Shown here in pieces: positions 16,472-25,715 of a DNA stretch of 64,000 bases. Where the stretch lies: contig NZ_FNDX01000023.1 of NCBI RefSeq assembly GCF_900099765.1, forward strand, positions 30,023 through 94,022, given 5' to 3'. Each line of letters begins with the position of its first letter. Positions within the stretch are counted from its first letter, which is position 1. The notes under the pieces were generated by a model. It saw only the letters and a list, made by a program, of their open reading frames with translations, was not told where the DNA came from and did no database searches. A program made the translations under genes and the position numbers. This DNA comes from Paenibacillus typhae. GTDB taxonomy: Bacteria > Bacillota > Bacilli > Paenibacillales > Paenibacillaceae.

Positions 16472-18838
16472 TCATTTTTTGGCGAATATCAGATTATTTT
16501 GCGATAAAAATGAATAAATTTCCACAGCTTGCATCGGCCGGCTGATATAGTAGCCCTGCAGCTCATCACTGCCCAGCCTGCGAAGCAAATCAAACTGCGC
16601 CGCCTGTTCAATGCCTTCAGAGACAACCTTCAGCCCAAGATTATGGCTCAGCTCGATAATGGACTTCACGAGCACATCACCCTGAGGCTCCAGGGTCATC
16701 TCGGAAATAAAGGAGCGGTCAATCTTGATCACATCTACCGGGAAGCGGCGCAGATAGCTCAGCGAGGAGAAGCCTGTGCCGAAATCGTCCAGCGAGATCC
16801 GCAGCCCGTGGCTTCTCAGCCCCTGGAGCGAGGACAGGATATTGTCCCCCGAGACCAGCACACTCTCAGTAATCTCAAGCTCCAGGCTGCTGCTGGGCAG
16901 TCCGTATTCCGCAAGCAGCGACAGCAGCAGCCCGGTGAGGCCGGGCTGCATCAGCTGCACCGCCGAGATATTAACGGCAGCCGTCAGCTCCAGGCCTTCC
17001 GCACGGAAGCGGCTCAGGTCAGAGCAGACCTGCCGCAGCACCCAGCTGCCGATGCTGACGATGGAGCCGCTGGTTTCGGCCAGCGGAATGAATTCAGCGG
17101 GGGAAACGGGCCCGTGGGAAGGGCTTGTCCAGCGCAGCAGGGCCTCCAGCTTGGCCACCTTCAGGCTGTCAGAGGCCAGGATCGGCTGATAATGCACTTC
17201 GAATTCATCATTGATTACTGCTGACAGCAGCTGCTGGGACAATACCTTCCGCCGCCGGATGCTCTCCTCCAGCTCCTCCGAGTACTGCAGGATGCTGTTG
17301 CGTCCGGATTCCTTGACATGGAACATGGCCAGATCAGCCTGCTTAACCAGATAATCGGCATCCTCACCGTTCTGCGGGTAGACACTGACACCGATACTGG
17401 CCGTATTGTAGAGCAGGTGACCCTGGATGCGGTGCGGCAGGGAGAGTGCATCCTGTATGCGGGACAGTTGTACATTCATGCTGTCTGAATCAGGAGCGTC
17501 GGCAAGCAGAATGGTGAATTCGTCCCCGCCAAGACGGGAGACAACATCATGCTTGCCGATGACCCTGGAAATCCGGAGGGCAATCTCCCTCAGCATCGCA
17601 TCCCCGAAATCATGGCCGAGCGTGTCATTGACCGTTTTGAAATGATCAAGGTCAATAAAGACCAGAACGATCTGCCGGCCGGTATTTTTGACTGAGGCAA
17701 TAGCTTCATTAAGTTTGGTAAAGAACAGCGAGCGGTTGGGGAGCTGGGTCAGCGGATCCAGCATCGACTGGAGCTGAAGCTCCTTCTGGGCCTGCTCCAG
17801 CGAATCAATCATCCGGTTGAATTCCTGCTCGACTTCGCTGAACTCATCGCTTCCGGAGCTGCTGATCCGGATGGACAAGTCCTTGCTGCTGCCGATGGCA
17901 CGGATGTTCCGGACAAGCGCTGTCATTCTTCCGAGTATGGAACGCTTGACGAAGATGAGGCAGGCTACGCACATCAGCAGGGTCCAGGCCAGAAAGAATT
18001 TCCGGAAGCTGGTGATGGCTTTCAGCCCGCTTTCGTATATCTCCCGCGGATGCTGCAATATCATTTCTATTGCAGGATTGCCGAATAAATCGTTAACTAC
18101 AGTATGGATGGACATCATCCCGCCGGAATCTGAGCTCATCCATACCGTCTGTCCCTTGCCCGCTGCCGGTACCGCAGAATCAATGGACTTCATCTGCAGC
18201 AAGGTCTGCGTACCTTCCCGCATACGGACCATTTCTTCCTGCTGCAGCAGCCTGACGGCAACGGCAGTTCCGACTGCCGGCAGGTCTCCGCTGCTGTTGA
18301 CGATCGGGGCCAGCGTAATCAGCATCGGGACGTTACCGTGCAGCATCATGCCGGAAAGGCCGGTCCCGGACTCCGCGGGGCTTGTCAGCTTGCTTCGGAT
18401 AAGACCAAGCAGCGTAAGGTACTCCGGGGTCAGCGAGGATACTGTGCCGGTATCGGAATCATATACGCCGCCGTAACGGGGCTGTCCGGAATTGTCCAGA
18501 AGGGCGGTCATATCAAAGTGATTGGTTTCATAGGTGAGCGGGCCGAAATTGCTGTCCAGATAGGTCTGCCTGTATGCAGCCGGCCATTCCCCAGGCGCTT
18601 CCGGCTGCATAAACCGGTAGGTGTCATCCCATGTGGAATATTTCAGTAACCCGGTCTTCATCATTTGCAGCTCGCTCTGATAGGTCGCAATCACGTTATC
18701 CAGCTTGCTCTGCAGTGCTGCCTCATCCAGCTTCTCAAAGCGGTTCAGCAGAATAAGGTGCAGGAGCAGATAAGTGACACCTAATCCGAACAGGGCTGCA
18801 ACACTGATGAAGATTATTATTTTTCGGCTCAGCTTCAT
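16472..18838 (-). CDS. Membrane-bound c-di-GMP enzyme: CHASE4-like sensor, HAMP, GGDEF, EAL
   Basis: 788 residues. Membrane helix about 7-30, extracellular CHASE4-like domain (LLKYSTWDDTYRFMQ, a family hallmark) to about 275, second helix about 280-300, HAMP (about 300-355), coiled linker, GGDEF at 437-441 (RLGGDEF) and EAL at 565-567 (LEALLRW). EAL residues NISAVQL, EITES, LDDFGTGFSSL, KIDRSFI and SEGIEQ look intact, so bifunctionality is possible. The ATG at 18838 begins a Lys-rich signal anchor. Gene faces away from the UbiA operon, sharing a 176-base divergent promoter region. Confidence 0.94.
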   Translation of the reverse strand: MKLSRKIIIFISVAALFGLGVTYLLLHLILLNRFEKLDEAALQSKLDNVIATYQSELQMMKTGLLKYSTWDDTYRFMQPEAPGEWPAAYRQTYLDSNFGPLTYETNHFDMTALLDNSGQPRYGGVYDSDTGTVSSLTPEYLTLLGLIRSKLTSPAESGTGLSGMMLHGNVPMLITLAPIVNSSGDLPAVGTAVAVRLLQQEEMVRMREGTQTLLQMKSIDSAVPAAGKGQTVWMSSDSGGMMSIHTVVNDLFGNPAIEMILQHPREIYESGLKAITSFRKFFLAWTLLMCVACLIFVKRSILGRMTALVRNIRAIGSSKDLSIRISSSGSDEFSEVEQEFNRMIDSLEQAQKELQLQSMLDPLTQLPNRSLFFTKLNEAIASVKNTGRQIVLVFIDLDHFKTVNDTLGHDFGDAMLREIALRISRVIGKHDVVSRLGGDEFTILLADAPDSDSMNVQLSRIQDALSLPHRIQGHLLYNTASIGVSVYPQNGEDADYLVKQADLAMFHVKESGRNSILQYSEELEESIRRRKVLSQQLLSAVINDEFEVHYQPILASDSLKVAKLEALLRWTSPSHGPVSPAEFIPLAETSGSIVSIGSWVLRQVCSDLSRFRAEGLELTAAVNISAVQLMQPGLTGLLLSLLAEYGLPSSSLELEITESVLVSGDNILSSLQGLRSHGLRISLDDFGTGFSSLSYLRRFPVDVIKIDRSFISEMTLEPQGDVLVKSIIELSHNLGLKVVSEGIEQAAQFDLLRRLGSDELQGYYISRPMQAVEIYSFLSQNNLIFAKK

Positions 18839-19014
18839 GTTGCTCCCCTTCTAGTATTAATAGATTTATTAGGAAATAAGTACCACATAAACCAGTGTAA
18901 CACGAATAGGTAATATTTTGCAGCGTTAATCTGTCCCAAGTGTCGAAATTTGATGTATAATAATCTTGCAATAATAATAATCACATAAATTCATAGAAGG
19001 AGATAGCGTCTGGG

Positions 19015-19932
19015 ATGGATAAATGGACTTTATTTAAGAAGATTACACGGTTTGGAACGATTCCCGTGATGCTTATACCGGTTGTTTTGGGGACGGTCGG
19101 GGCATACGTATGGGAAGGCAGCTTCCATCCGTTTTTGTTTGTTATAACGCTTGTCGGTGCGGTATCCGCCCATCTGTTCTCGAATATGGTGAATGATTTA
19201 TGGGACTTCCGCAATGGTACGGATACAGAAGCGAAGAATACACCGGGAATGGTTTCGACAAACTCCGGTTTTTTGTCAGGCGGGCTGATGAAGGAATCCC
19301 TCTTTGCCCTGATGACCTGGTCACTGCTGGCGCTGGCCGTGGCCTGCGGCCTGATCCTCAGCATTTCCAGCGGCTGGGAGACGCTCTGGTTCGTAGCGGC
19401 CGGGGCACTGATTGCCTATTTCTATGTGGCACCGCCGCTGCGGTTCGGATACCGGGGCAAGGGCTACAGTGAGTTTGCGATCTTCGTCGCTTTTGGAGTA
19501 ATGCCCGTATTGGGCTCTTATTTCGTGCAGACAGGTGAATTCAGCCTGAAGCCGGTGCTGCTGTCTATTCCGGTAGGTCTTTTGACCACCCTGCTCCTGT
19601 TTAATCACCATTTCCTGCACTGGAGAGCAGATGAGCAGGCCGGCAAGCGCACGCTGGTTGTCGTATGGGGGGAACGCAGAGCCCTTGTGTTTTCCCGCAT
19701 CCTGCTGTTTCTTTCATACGGCTCTTTAATTGTATGTGTAGTGTACGGCGTACTGCCGGTTTACGCGCTGCTGGCGCTGCTTACTGTATTTGCACCTTTG
19801 CAGGTATACCGCGGGCTGGAGCCGCAGAATGCCTCGCTGGCTTATCTGCCGTTAATGGGTGCTTCACAGCAGGCCTCTGTCCGCTGCGGCTTGATTATGG
19901 CACTGGCCCTGCTGATTCAGGGGCTTATCTAA
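19015..19932 (+). CDS. UbiA-family prenyltransferase (MenA-like), first of two
   Basis: 305 residues with about eight membrane helices. First Asp-rich motif is complete: NDLWDFRNGTDT (NDxxDxxxxxD), which binds the prenyl diphosphate through magnesium. The second motif reads LHWRADEQAGKRT where relatives have DxxxD: the first Asp is replaced by His. UbiA enzymes attach isoprenoid chains to aromatic or polar-lipid acceptors in the membrane. A lectin-fold gene (32 bases downstream) and a second UbiA gene follow in the same direction. The ATG at 19015 has GAAGGAGATAG upstream. Acceptor unknown; a menaquinone enzyme is possible but no other men gene is nearby. Confidence 0.87.
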   Translation: MDKWTLFKKITRFGTIPVMLIPVVLGTVGAYVWEGSFHPFLFVITLVGAVSAHLFSNMVNDLWDFRNGTDTEAKNTPGMVSTNSGFLSGGLMKESLFALMTWSLLALAVACGLILSISSGWETLWFVAAGALIAYFYVAPPLRFGYRGKGYSEFAIFVAFGVMPVLGSYFVQTGEFSLKPVLLSIPVGLLTTLLLFNHHFLHWRADEQAGKRTLVVVWGERRALVFSRILLFLSYGSLIVCVVYGVLPVYALLALLTVFAPLQVYRGLEPQNASLAYLPLMGASQQASVRCGLIMALALLIQGLI

Positions 19933-19964
19933 CCTAATTCCCATACCAGAAGGAGAGAACAATA

Positions 19965-20738
19965 ATGGACCACAATAAAGAACAGGCGGAACAGCATCAG
20001 CCGGCGGTGGGCAGCCAGACCGTACTCGGAGATTTTCATACCATTCTGTCGGAGGGAAAAGTGTGGAAGACGGGCGGCTTTGCGCTGCCTGACGGCTCAT
20101 TCTGGGCCTACCGTGAGCCTGAAGCGGTAGTTATTGTGCGTAACGGCTACCTGTATGTCCGGGCGCAGCTCAGCCGCCAGCATAACCAGGTGCAGATTCT
20201 CGACAATGCCAAGCATATGTATTATTCGGCGCAGCCGGTGGACATTCCCGAGGAAGGGGAGATCAGCTTTGAGCTGCAGATCCGCGCCCGTACACAGGGT
20301 ACGGCTCCCGGAGATTTGTACGACGGGTACGTCTCGCTGAATCTGCTTGATTTCACGACCGGCGCGGCCCTTGATTTCTTTGCCGGCAATGATAAATACG
20401 CCAGCGTCTACGGCATTCTGCCCTTCCCGGGCGTCCAGGTTCCGGATACAGGCGGTACGAAGTATTTCTGCATCTTCACAGAGGCGGAGGATTTCAAGCC
20501 GCGCGAGTTCAACACCTACAAAATTACGTACCACCGCGGAAATGACGAGGCTGTCTTCTATGTTAACGGCAGGGAAGTACGCCGCGAGCAGAATGTTCCA
20601 GTTAAATTCAACAGCTTTACCGTGGCCCTCGGCATTATGACGGAAAAGGATCTGACCCCCGAAGGCAGCGTGTCGGCACATGGCCAGACTGTTATCGCTG
20701 AATGGTCCCCGGTGACCGTAACAACGACGGCACGCTAA
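19965..20738 (+). CDS. Concanavalin-like (DUF6081-like) beta-sandwich protein between two UbiA genes
   Basis: 257 residues, no signal peptide or membrane helix, so cytoplasmic as read. Alternating beta pattern with ISFELQIRARTQG, YDGYVSLNLLDFTTGAALDFFAGND, YFCIFTEAEDF and NTYKITYHRGNDEAVFYVNG, the layout of concanavalin A-like lectin/glucanase folds; I associate it with DUF6081 proteins but cannot confirm this without a search. ATG 19965 follows AAGGAGAGAACAATA. Position between two prenyltransferases suggests a role with a glycolipid or prenylated product; this is inference. Confidence 0.75.
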   Translation: MDHNKEQAEQHQPAVGSQTVLGDFHTILSEGKVWKTGGFALPDGSFWAYREPEAVVIVRNGYLYVRAQLSRQHNQVQILDNAKHMYYSAQPVDIPEEGEISFELQIRARTQGTAPGDLYDGYVSLNLLDFTTGAALDFFAGNDKYASVYGILPFPGVQVPDTGGTKYFCIFTEAEDFKPREFNTYKITYHRGNDEAVFYVNGREVRREQNVPVKFNSFTVALGIMTEKDLTPEGSVSAHGQTVIAEWSPVTVTTTAR

Positions 20739-20812
20739 TAGACCGGGCCTATTAATAGAGCGGCGGAACCGCTGCAAAGGGTTTATTTTGTGAAGAGTAA
20801 GGATGGGTTGCG

Positions 20813-21769
20813 GTGAATGTAAGGAGCTTTCTGCGATTTGTGGAGCTGCCGACCAAGGTGGCCAGTATGCTTCCGTTCCTGCTGGGGACGCTGTATGCGC
20901 TGTACCGGTTTGAGGATTTTTATATGCTGCGGTTTATCCTGATGCTCGTGTCCCTGCTCAGCTTCGATATGGCGACAACGGCCATCAACAACTACTATGA
21001 TTTCAAAAAAGCGGCCAAAAAGCATGGCTACGGCTATGAGACCCATAATGCCATTGTCCGCTATAAGCTAAAGGAAAGCACCGTGATCGCAACGATCACC
21101 GTTCTGCTCCTTCTGGCTGCAGGCGGGGGCATCGCCCTTGTCTTCCAGACGGGGCTGCTGATCCTTTTGCTGGGCGGGCTGTCGTTCCTGATCGGCATCC
21201 TGTATTCCTTCGGACCGATTCCGATTTCGCGGATGCCGCTCGGCGAGCTGTTCTCGGGACTGTTTATGGGCTTTGTGATCATCTTTATATCGGCCTACAT
21301 CCACTCAGACCAGAGCGTGGTTACGCTGCTGCTGCAGGGCGGCTGGGTCGATCTGCATGTCAACCTTATTGAGGTTGTGTACATCTTCTGGTTCTCGGTG
21401 CCCGCGATTCTCGGAATTGCCGGAATTATGCTGGCCAACAATATCTGTGATATCGAAGATGATCTGGAGAACCGCCGGTATACCCTGCCGGTCTATATCG
21501 GCCGCAACCATGCGCTGCTGCTGTTCAAGCTGCTCTATTATGCTTCTTTTCTAGATATGATCGTTCTGCTGATTCTCGGGGTCCATCCGCTGCTGGTGGC
21601 GCTGCTGCTGATTACGCTGGTTCCCCTGCGCCGGAATATTGCCCTGTTCCAGGAAAAGCAGGAGAAGGCCTCCACCTTTATCCTGTCAGTCAAAAATTTC
21701 GTGCTGATGAGTACGGCGCGGATCATTGTGCTGGCTGCCGCAGTCCTGCTGGGGCTGCTGAATATCTGA
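20813..21769 (+). CDS. UbiA-family prenyltransferase (MenA-like), second of two
   Basis: 318 residues, polytopic. Here the first Asp motif is altered (INNYYDFKKAAKKHG, Asn in place of the first Asp and no last Asp), while the second is intact (NNICDIEDDLENRRYT, DxxxD). This is the mirror image of the upstream copy. GTG start at 20813 preceded by AAGGATGGGTTGCG; no better ATG is in frame. Third gene of the apparent operon 19015-21769. A weak hairpin (GCATCA/TGATGC at 21775-21790) follows. Confidence 0.85.
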   Translation: MNVRSFLRFVELPTKVASMLPFLLGTLYALYRFEDFYMLRFILMLVSLLSFDMATTAINNYYDFKKAAKKHGYGYETHNAIVRYKLKESTVIATITVLLLLAAGGGIALVFQTGLLILLLGGLSFLIGILYSFGPIPISRMPLGELFSGLFMGFVIIFISAYIHSDQSVVTLLLQGGWVDLHVNLIEVVYIFWFSVPAILGIAGIMLANNICDIEDDLENRRYTLPVYIGRNHALLLFKLLYYASFLDMIVLLILGVHPLLVALLLITLVPLRRNIALFQEKQEKASTFILSVKNFVLMSTARIIVLAAAVLLGLLNI

Positions 21770-21861
21770 CAGCTGCATCATTAGTGATGCTTCCTATTCT
21801 ATGATATGGTGTCAGTAGATATATTCACGTTCTTATTCTTATACAAGGAAGGTGTGCATCT

Positions 21862-22857
21862 ATGACGCAGAAGCTCAGATGGGGAATACTCGGCTGTGCC
21901 CAAATCGCAACCGGCTCGGTCATGCCGGCCATTCAGGAATCAAAGACAGGTGTGATCGAGGCGGTAGCGAGCCGGGGGCTGGAAAAAAGCAGTAAGGTCG
22001 CGGCGGAGTTTGGTGTCAGCAAGGCCTACGGCAGCTATGAAGAGCTGCTGGCGGATCCGGGGATTGACGCTGTATACATTCCGCTGCCCAATCATCTGCA
22101 CCGGGAATGGGTAATCCGTGCAGCCGAAGCAGGCAAGCATGTGCTGTGCGAAAAGCCGATTGCGCTCAGCAGCGCGGAGGCGGAGGAGATGGTGGCCGCC
22201 TGCAGCAAGGCGGGTGTGCATCTGGCCGAAGCGTATATGTACCGGCATCATCCGCGCATTGCGCAGCTGCGGGAGATCATCGCCCGGGGGGACATCGGTG
22301 AGCTGCGGGCGATCCGCGGTGCTTTTACCTATAACGATGCAACGGACACGACAAATATCCGCTTCAAGTCCGCCTGGGGCGGCGGCTCGCTGTATGACGT
22401 CGGCTGCTACCCGCTCAGTGCGGCGCGGCTGCTGTTTGATGCGGAGCCGGAAGCGGTGACGGTACAGGCCATTTTCTCTCCGGAGCATGATAATGTGGAC
22501 ATGATGGCTTCAGGCCTGGTAGAGTTTCCGGGCGGTGTAAGCCTGACCTTTGACTGCGGAATGTGGGCGTATAACCGCCAGCTGCTGGAGGTGCTCGGCA
22601 CGGAAGGGATGATCGAGATTCCGATGCCGTTCAACGCCAGATTTGAAGACGCCGATTTTCTTGTCTACAAAGGCGGCGAGGTAAGCCGGTTTGCAGCGGC
22701 CGGCGCCAATCCGTATGTCGAGCAGGCTGATCACTTCGCTGCTGCCGTAAACGGAGGGAAGCCGTTTGCCGCAGAGAATGATCCCGTGCTCAGCATGCGG
22801 CTGATTGAAGCCTGCCTTGACTCCGCCCGGCGGCGGGAGCGGGTCAGCCTGACATAA
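21862..22857 (+). CDS. Gfo/Idh/MocA family NAD(P)-dependent oxidoreductase
   Basis: 331 residues. N-terminal Rossmann domain (WGILGCAQIATGSVMPAI; YIPLPNHLHREW; CEKPIAL with the catalytic Lys of the EKP motif) and C-terminal alpha/beta domain with GGSLYDVGCYPL. The DVGCYP form, with YMYRHHPR before it, is typical of trans-dihydrodiol/xylose-type dehydrogenases that oxidise or reduce sugars and sugar-like diols in the cytoplasm. ATG 21862 has AAGGAAGGTGTGC ahead. It stands alone, ending at a strong terminator. Confidence 0.92.
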   Translation: MTQKLRWGILGCAQIATGSVMPAIQESKTGVIEAVASRGLEKSSKVAAEFGVSKAYGSYEELLADPGIDAVYIPLPNHLHREWVIRAAEAGKHVLCEKPIALSSAEAEEMVAACSKAGVHLAEAYMYRHHPRIAQLREIIARGDIGELRAIRGAFTYNDATDTTNIRFKSAWGGGSLYDVGCYPLSAARLLFDAEPEAVTVQAIFSPEHDNVDMMASGLVEFPGGVSLTFDCGMWAYNRQLLEVLGTEGMIEIPMPFNARFEDADFLVYKGGEVSRFAAAGANPYVEQADHFAAAVNGGKPFAAENDPVLSMRLIEACLDSARRRERVSLT

Positions 22858-22871
22858 AGTAAATAAACGGC

Positions 22872-22916
22872 AAAAACCTCCGTATCCGCTGTAGTAGCGG
22901 ATACGGAGGTTTTTTG
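22872..22916 (+). terminator. Strong intrinsic terminator
   Basis: Perfect 16-bp stem AACCTCCGTATCCGCT (22875-22890) / AGCGGATACGGAGGTT (22896-22911), five-base loop, then TTTT; A-rich upstream, so it could also work in reverse. Confidence 0.92.
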
Positions 22917-23028
22917 CTGTGAACATTTATAATAGCCCGCGTAAGTTGAATTTTGGTAGAATAGGAATATTGCTGGAAACCTGTATGGCGCATTCCTATT
23001 ACGGCTGCTGAAAGGAGCTTCTATACTC

Positions 23029-23829
23029 ATGAATCATGCGCAAGAACCGGTTATTTCAATTGAAGGCCTATGGATGAATTACAGTGACAGAATGGTGCTG
23101 CGGGGAATCGACCTTGCGGTCTACCCCGGCCAGATTATCGGCTATATCGGACCAAACGGGGCAGGCAAGAGCACCACGGTCAAGATTATGCTGGGTCTGG
23201 TCGAAGGCTACACGGGTACCGTCCGGATTTTTGGCAGAGATATTTCAGACGGTGACGCTGCTTACAAAAGACGAATCGGTTACGTTCCGGAGGTTGCCGA
23301 GCTGTACGACAGCCTGACCGCCAAAGAATACCTGGGTTTTATCGGTGAACTCTACGGGATGAAGCGGACGGATGCCGAGGAGAAGGCAGAGCGGCTGATG
23401 GGGCTGCTTAATCTGGAGCATGCTTTCAATATGCGGATTGCCTCCTATTCCAAGGGGATGAGGCAGAAGGTGCTGCTGATCTCGAGCATGCTGCATGATC
23501 CGGATATCCTTTTCCTTGATGAGCCGCTGAGCGGGCTGGATGCCAATAGTGTAATGATCGTTAAGGAGATTTTTGCTTCGCTGGCCGCCCGCGGCAAGAC
23601 AATTTTTTATTCCTCTCATATTATGGACGTGGTTGAGAAAATCAGCAGCCGGATCATTCTGATTAACGGCGGGGACATTGTAGCGGACGGAAGCTTTGCC
23701 GAGCTGAAGGAGAAGAGCCGCGAAGGCTCGCTTGAAGGGATTTTCAACGAGCTGACCGGTTTTGACCGTTTCCGGGATATTGCCGGGGAATTCGTTGCAG
23801 TTATTGGTGAAGGTGATTCCAATGACTGA
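23029..23829 (+). CDS. ABC transporter ATP-binding protein
   Basis: 266 residues. Walker A GPNGAGKST, signature YSKGMRQKV (variant of LSGGQ), Walker B ILFLDEPLSGLD and switch His in YSSHIMD. The YSKGMRQ form is typical of ABC-2 type exporters of the CcmA/NatA group. Works at the cytoplasmic face with the permease encoded by the next gene, which overlaps by eight bases. ATG 23029 lies 12 bases after AAAGGAG. Substrate not readable. Confidence 0.93.
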   Translation: MNHAQEPVISIEGLWMNYSDRMVLRGIDLAVYPGQIIGYIGPNGAGKSTTVKIMLGLVEGYTGTVRIFGRDISDGDAAYKRRIGYVPEVAELYDSLTAKEYLGFIGELYGMKRTDAEEKAERLMGLLNLEHAFNMRIASYSKGMRQKVLLISSMLHDPDILFLDEPLSGLDANSVMIVKEIFASLAARGKTIFYSSHIMDVVEKISSRIILINGGDIVADGSFAELKEKSREGSLEGIFNELTGFDRFRDIAGEFVAVIGEGDSND

Positions 23830-25465
23830 ATTTTATGTGCTGAAGCTGCTTGACCGGCTGCAGGGCGTATTCCGGAGAACCGGTGTTGACTACCCCGTTC
23901 TGCGCAGTATTCTGCAGGTCAAACTGACAATGGACGCAAGGCGTACCCCGACTGTGCTCGCCGGAGGGAAGGACAACAAGCAGACTACAGCAGAAGGCTC
24001 GCCTTTCCGTATACAGTGGATTTATCTGCTGCTCGGCCTGATGCTGATCCTTTTCGTCGTGCAGGACGGCAATTATATTTTTTCTATGAGTATTACCTTC
24101 GCCATTCTGATGTTTATGATTGCAACGACGCTGATTTCAGACTTTTCCTCCGTAATGCTGGATTTGCGGGATAAAAATATCCTGTTCTCCAAGCCGGTGA
24201 ACCGCCGGACGCTGAATATGGCGAAGAGCCTGCATGTCCTAATCTATTTGCTTACTTTAACATTAACGGTTACAGGGCCATCGCTGATCGTTTCCTTGTT
24301 CAAGCAGGGGATCGTCTTCTTCCTTATCTATGCCGCAGCCGTCATTCTGATGGATTGCCTGATCCTTGTCATTACAGCATTGATCTATTTACTGATTCTG
24401 CGGGTCTTTGACGGGGAAAAGCTGAAGGACATCATTAATTATGTACAGATCATTTTGTCCATCGGAATTGCGGTAGGCTATCAGCTGGTCTCCCGCCTGT
24501 TCAACCTGGCCGACCTGACGGTGTCCTATGAGCCGGCCTGGTGGCAGTATCTGCTGGCCCCGGCCTGGTTTGCCTCACCCTTCGAGCTCCTGCTGGGCGG
24601 GAACCGTTCGGTTCATCTGACCGTTATGTCCGTGCTGGCCCTGGTGGTCCCTGTGCTGCTGCTTGCGGTGTATATCAAGCTTATGCCGATGTTTGAACGG
24701 AGCCTGCAGAAGCTGGCATCGGAGGAGGGGGCCGGGAAGGACAGCGGAAATATGGCCCGCCGGCTGTCAGAGCTCTTCTGCCAGGGCAAGGAGGAGGCGT
24801 TGTTCTTCCGCTTCACCTGGTCAATGATGCGTAATGAGCGTGATTTCAAGCTCAAGGTGTATCCCACCTTCGGCCTGTCCTTGATTTTGCCGTTTATCTT
24901 CATCTTTAATGTCCTGTGGGGCGGTGGAGGTCTGGAGGAGCTGCGCAACACCAAGGCATTCCTGTTCATTTACTTCTGTGCGCTTCTGATGATGACCGCT
25001 GTGCAGATGCTGCGTTATTCTACAAGCTACCGGGGGGCCTGGATCTACAAGACGATTCCGCTGCCCGGATTATCTCCGGTCTACCGGGGAATGCTCAAGG
25101 CGGCTATCCTTCGGCTGCTGATACCGCTTTTTGTCATTGAAGGGGCCATTTTTCTGTGGTTATTCGGCGTGCGCTTTCTGCCGCACCTGATTATTGTGCT
25201 GCCTGCCCTGCTGCTGTATTCGGTGCTGTGCTTCCGTCTTCTGCCGAAGTCACTGCCGTTCTCGGAGCAGTACAGCGCTGCCAGACAAAAGGATTTTACA
25301 GGGAGCGCCTTTGTGCAGATGTTTATTCTGATGGGCCTGGCGGGGCTTCATTACGTGATCAGCCTGATTCCGTTTGGAATTTACATCTATGCTCCAGTTC
25401 TGGTAATCGCCAATTGGTGGATCTGGCGCATCTCTTTTCCCCGGGCGGAGCTGGGGGGATCATAG
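23822..25465 (+). CDS. ABC-2 type transporter permease
   Basis: 547 residues with about ten to twelve membrane helices (for example WIYLLLGLMLILFVV, FAILMFMIATTLI, PTFGLSLILPFIFIFNVLW). Start at ATG 23822, inside the end of the ATPase gene, preceded by GGTGAAGGTGATTCC; an upstream TTG at 23762 in frame has no support. The conserved features fit large permeases that pair with YSKGMRQ-type ATPases. The two genes form a bicistronic unit. Direction (export) and substrate are inferred only from family. Confidence 0.88.
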   Translation: MTEFYVLKLLDRLQGVFRRTGVDYPVLRSILQVKLTMDARRTPTVLAGGKDNKQTTAEGSPFRIQWIYLLLGLMLILFVVQDGNYIFSMSITFAILMFMIATTLISDFSSVMLDLRDKNILFSKPVNRRTLNMAKSLHVLIYLLTLTLTVTGPSLIVSLFKQGIVFFLIYAAAVILMDCLILVITALIYLLILRVFDGEKLKDIINYVQIILSIGIAVGYQLVSRLFNLADLTVSYEPAWWQYLLAPAWFASPFELLLGGNRSVHLTVMSVLALVVPVLLLAVYIKLMPMFERSLQKLASEEGAGKDSGNMARRLSELFCQGKEEALFFRFTWSMMRNERDFKLKVYPTFGLSLILPFIFIFNVLWGGGGLEELRNTKAFLFIYFCALLMMTAVQMLRYSTSYRGAWIYKTIPLPGLSPVYRGMLKAAILRLLIPLFVIEGAIFLWLFGVRFLPHLIIVLPALLLYSVLCFRLLPKSLPFSEQYSAARQKDFTGSAFVQMFILMGLAGLHYVISLIPFGIYIYAPVLVIANWWIWRISFPRAELGGS

Positions 25466-25715
25466 CTGCCAGCCGGGAAAACCCCGCAGGTACGGACAAA
25501 TATGGACATTTTTTGCCGCCTTCGAAAAAAGGGTCTAAGTTCCAGTATTTACTTAGACAGTATAGCAAATACAAGGTAGAATACAGCTAAAGTTACTTCT
25601 CATAGCAATCTATAATCTCTATACACTCTTCCGTTTATCTGATATTCGTAATAGATTTTTGTACTTGAGAATGAGCTGAACGATAATGATAATTTAACCG
25701 GTGAAGAGGTCAACT
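25466..25715 (+). promoter_or_regulatory. Intergenic leader of the MHYT c-di-GMP gene with hairpin and Fur-like sequence
   Basis: 250 bases without a gene. A 7-bp hairpin TCTAAGT/ACTTAGA lies at 25534-25557. Nineteen bases before the RBS the stretch GATAATGATAAT (25682-25693) matches two hexamers of the Fur/iron-box repeat; the third hexamer is poor. Iron control is only a possibility. Confidence 0.3.
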
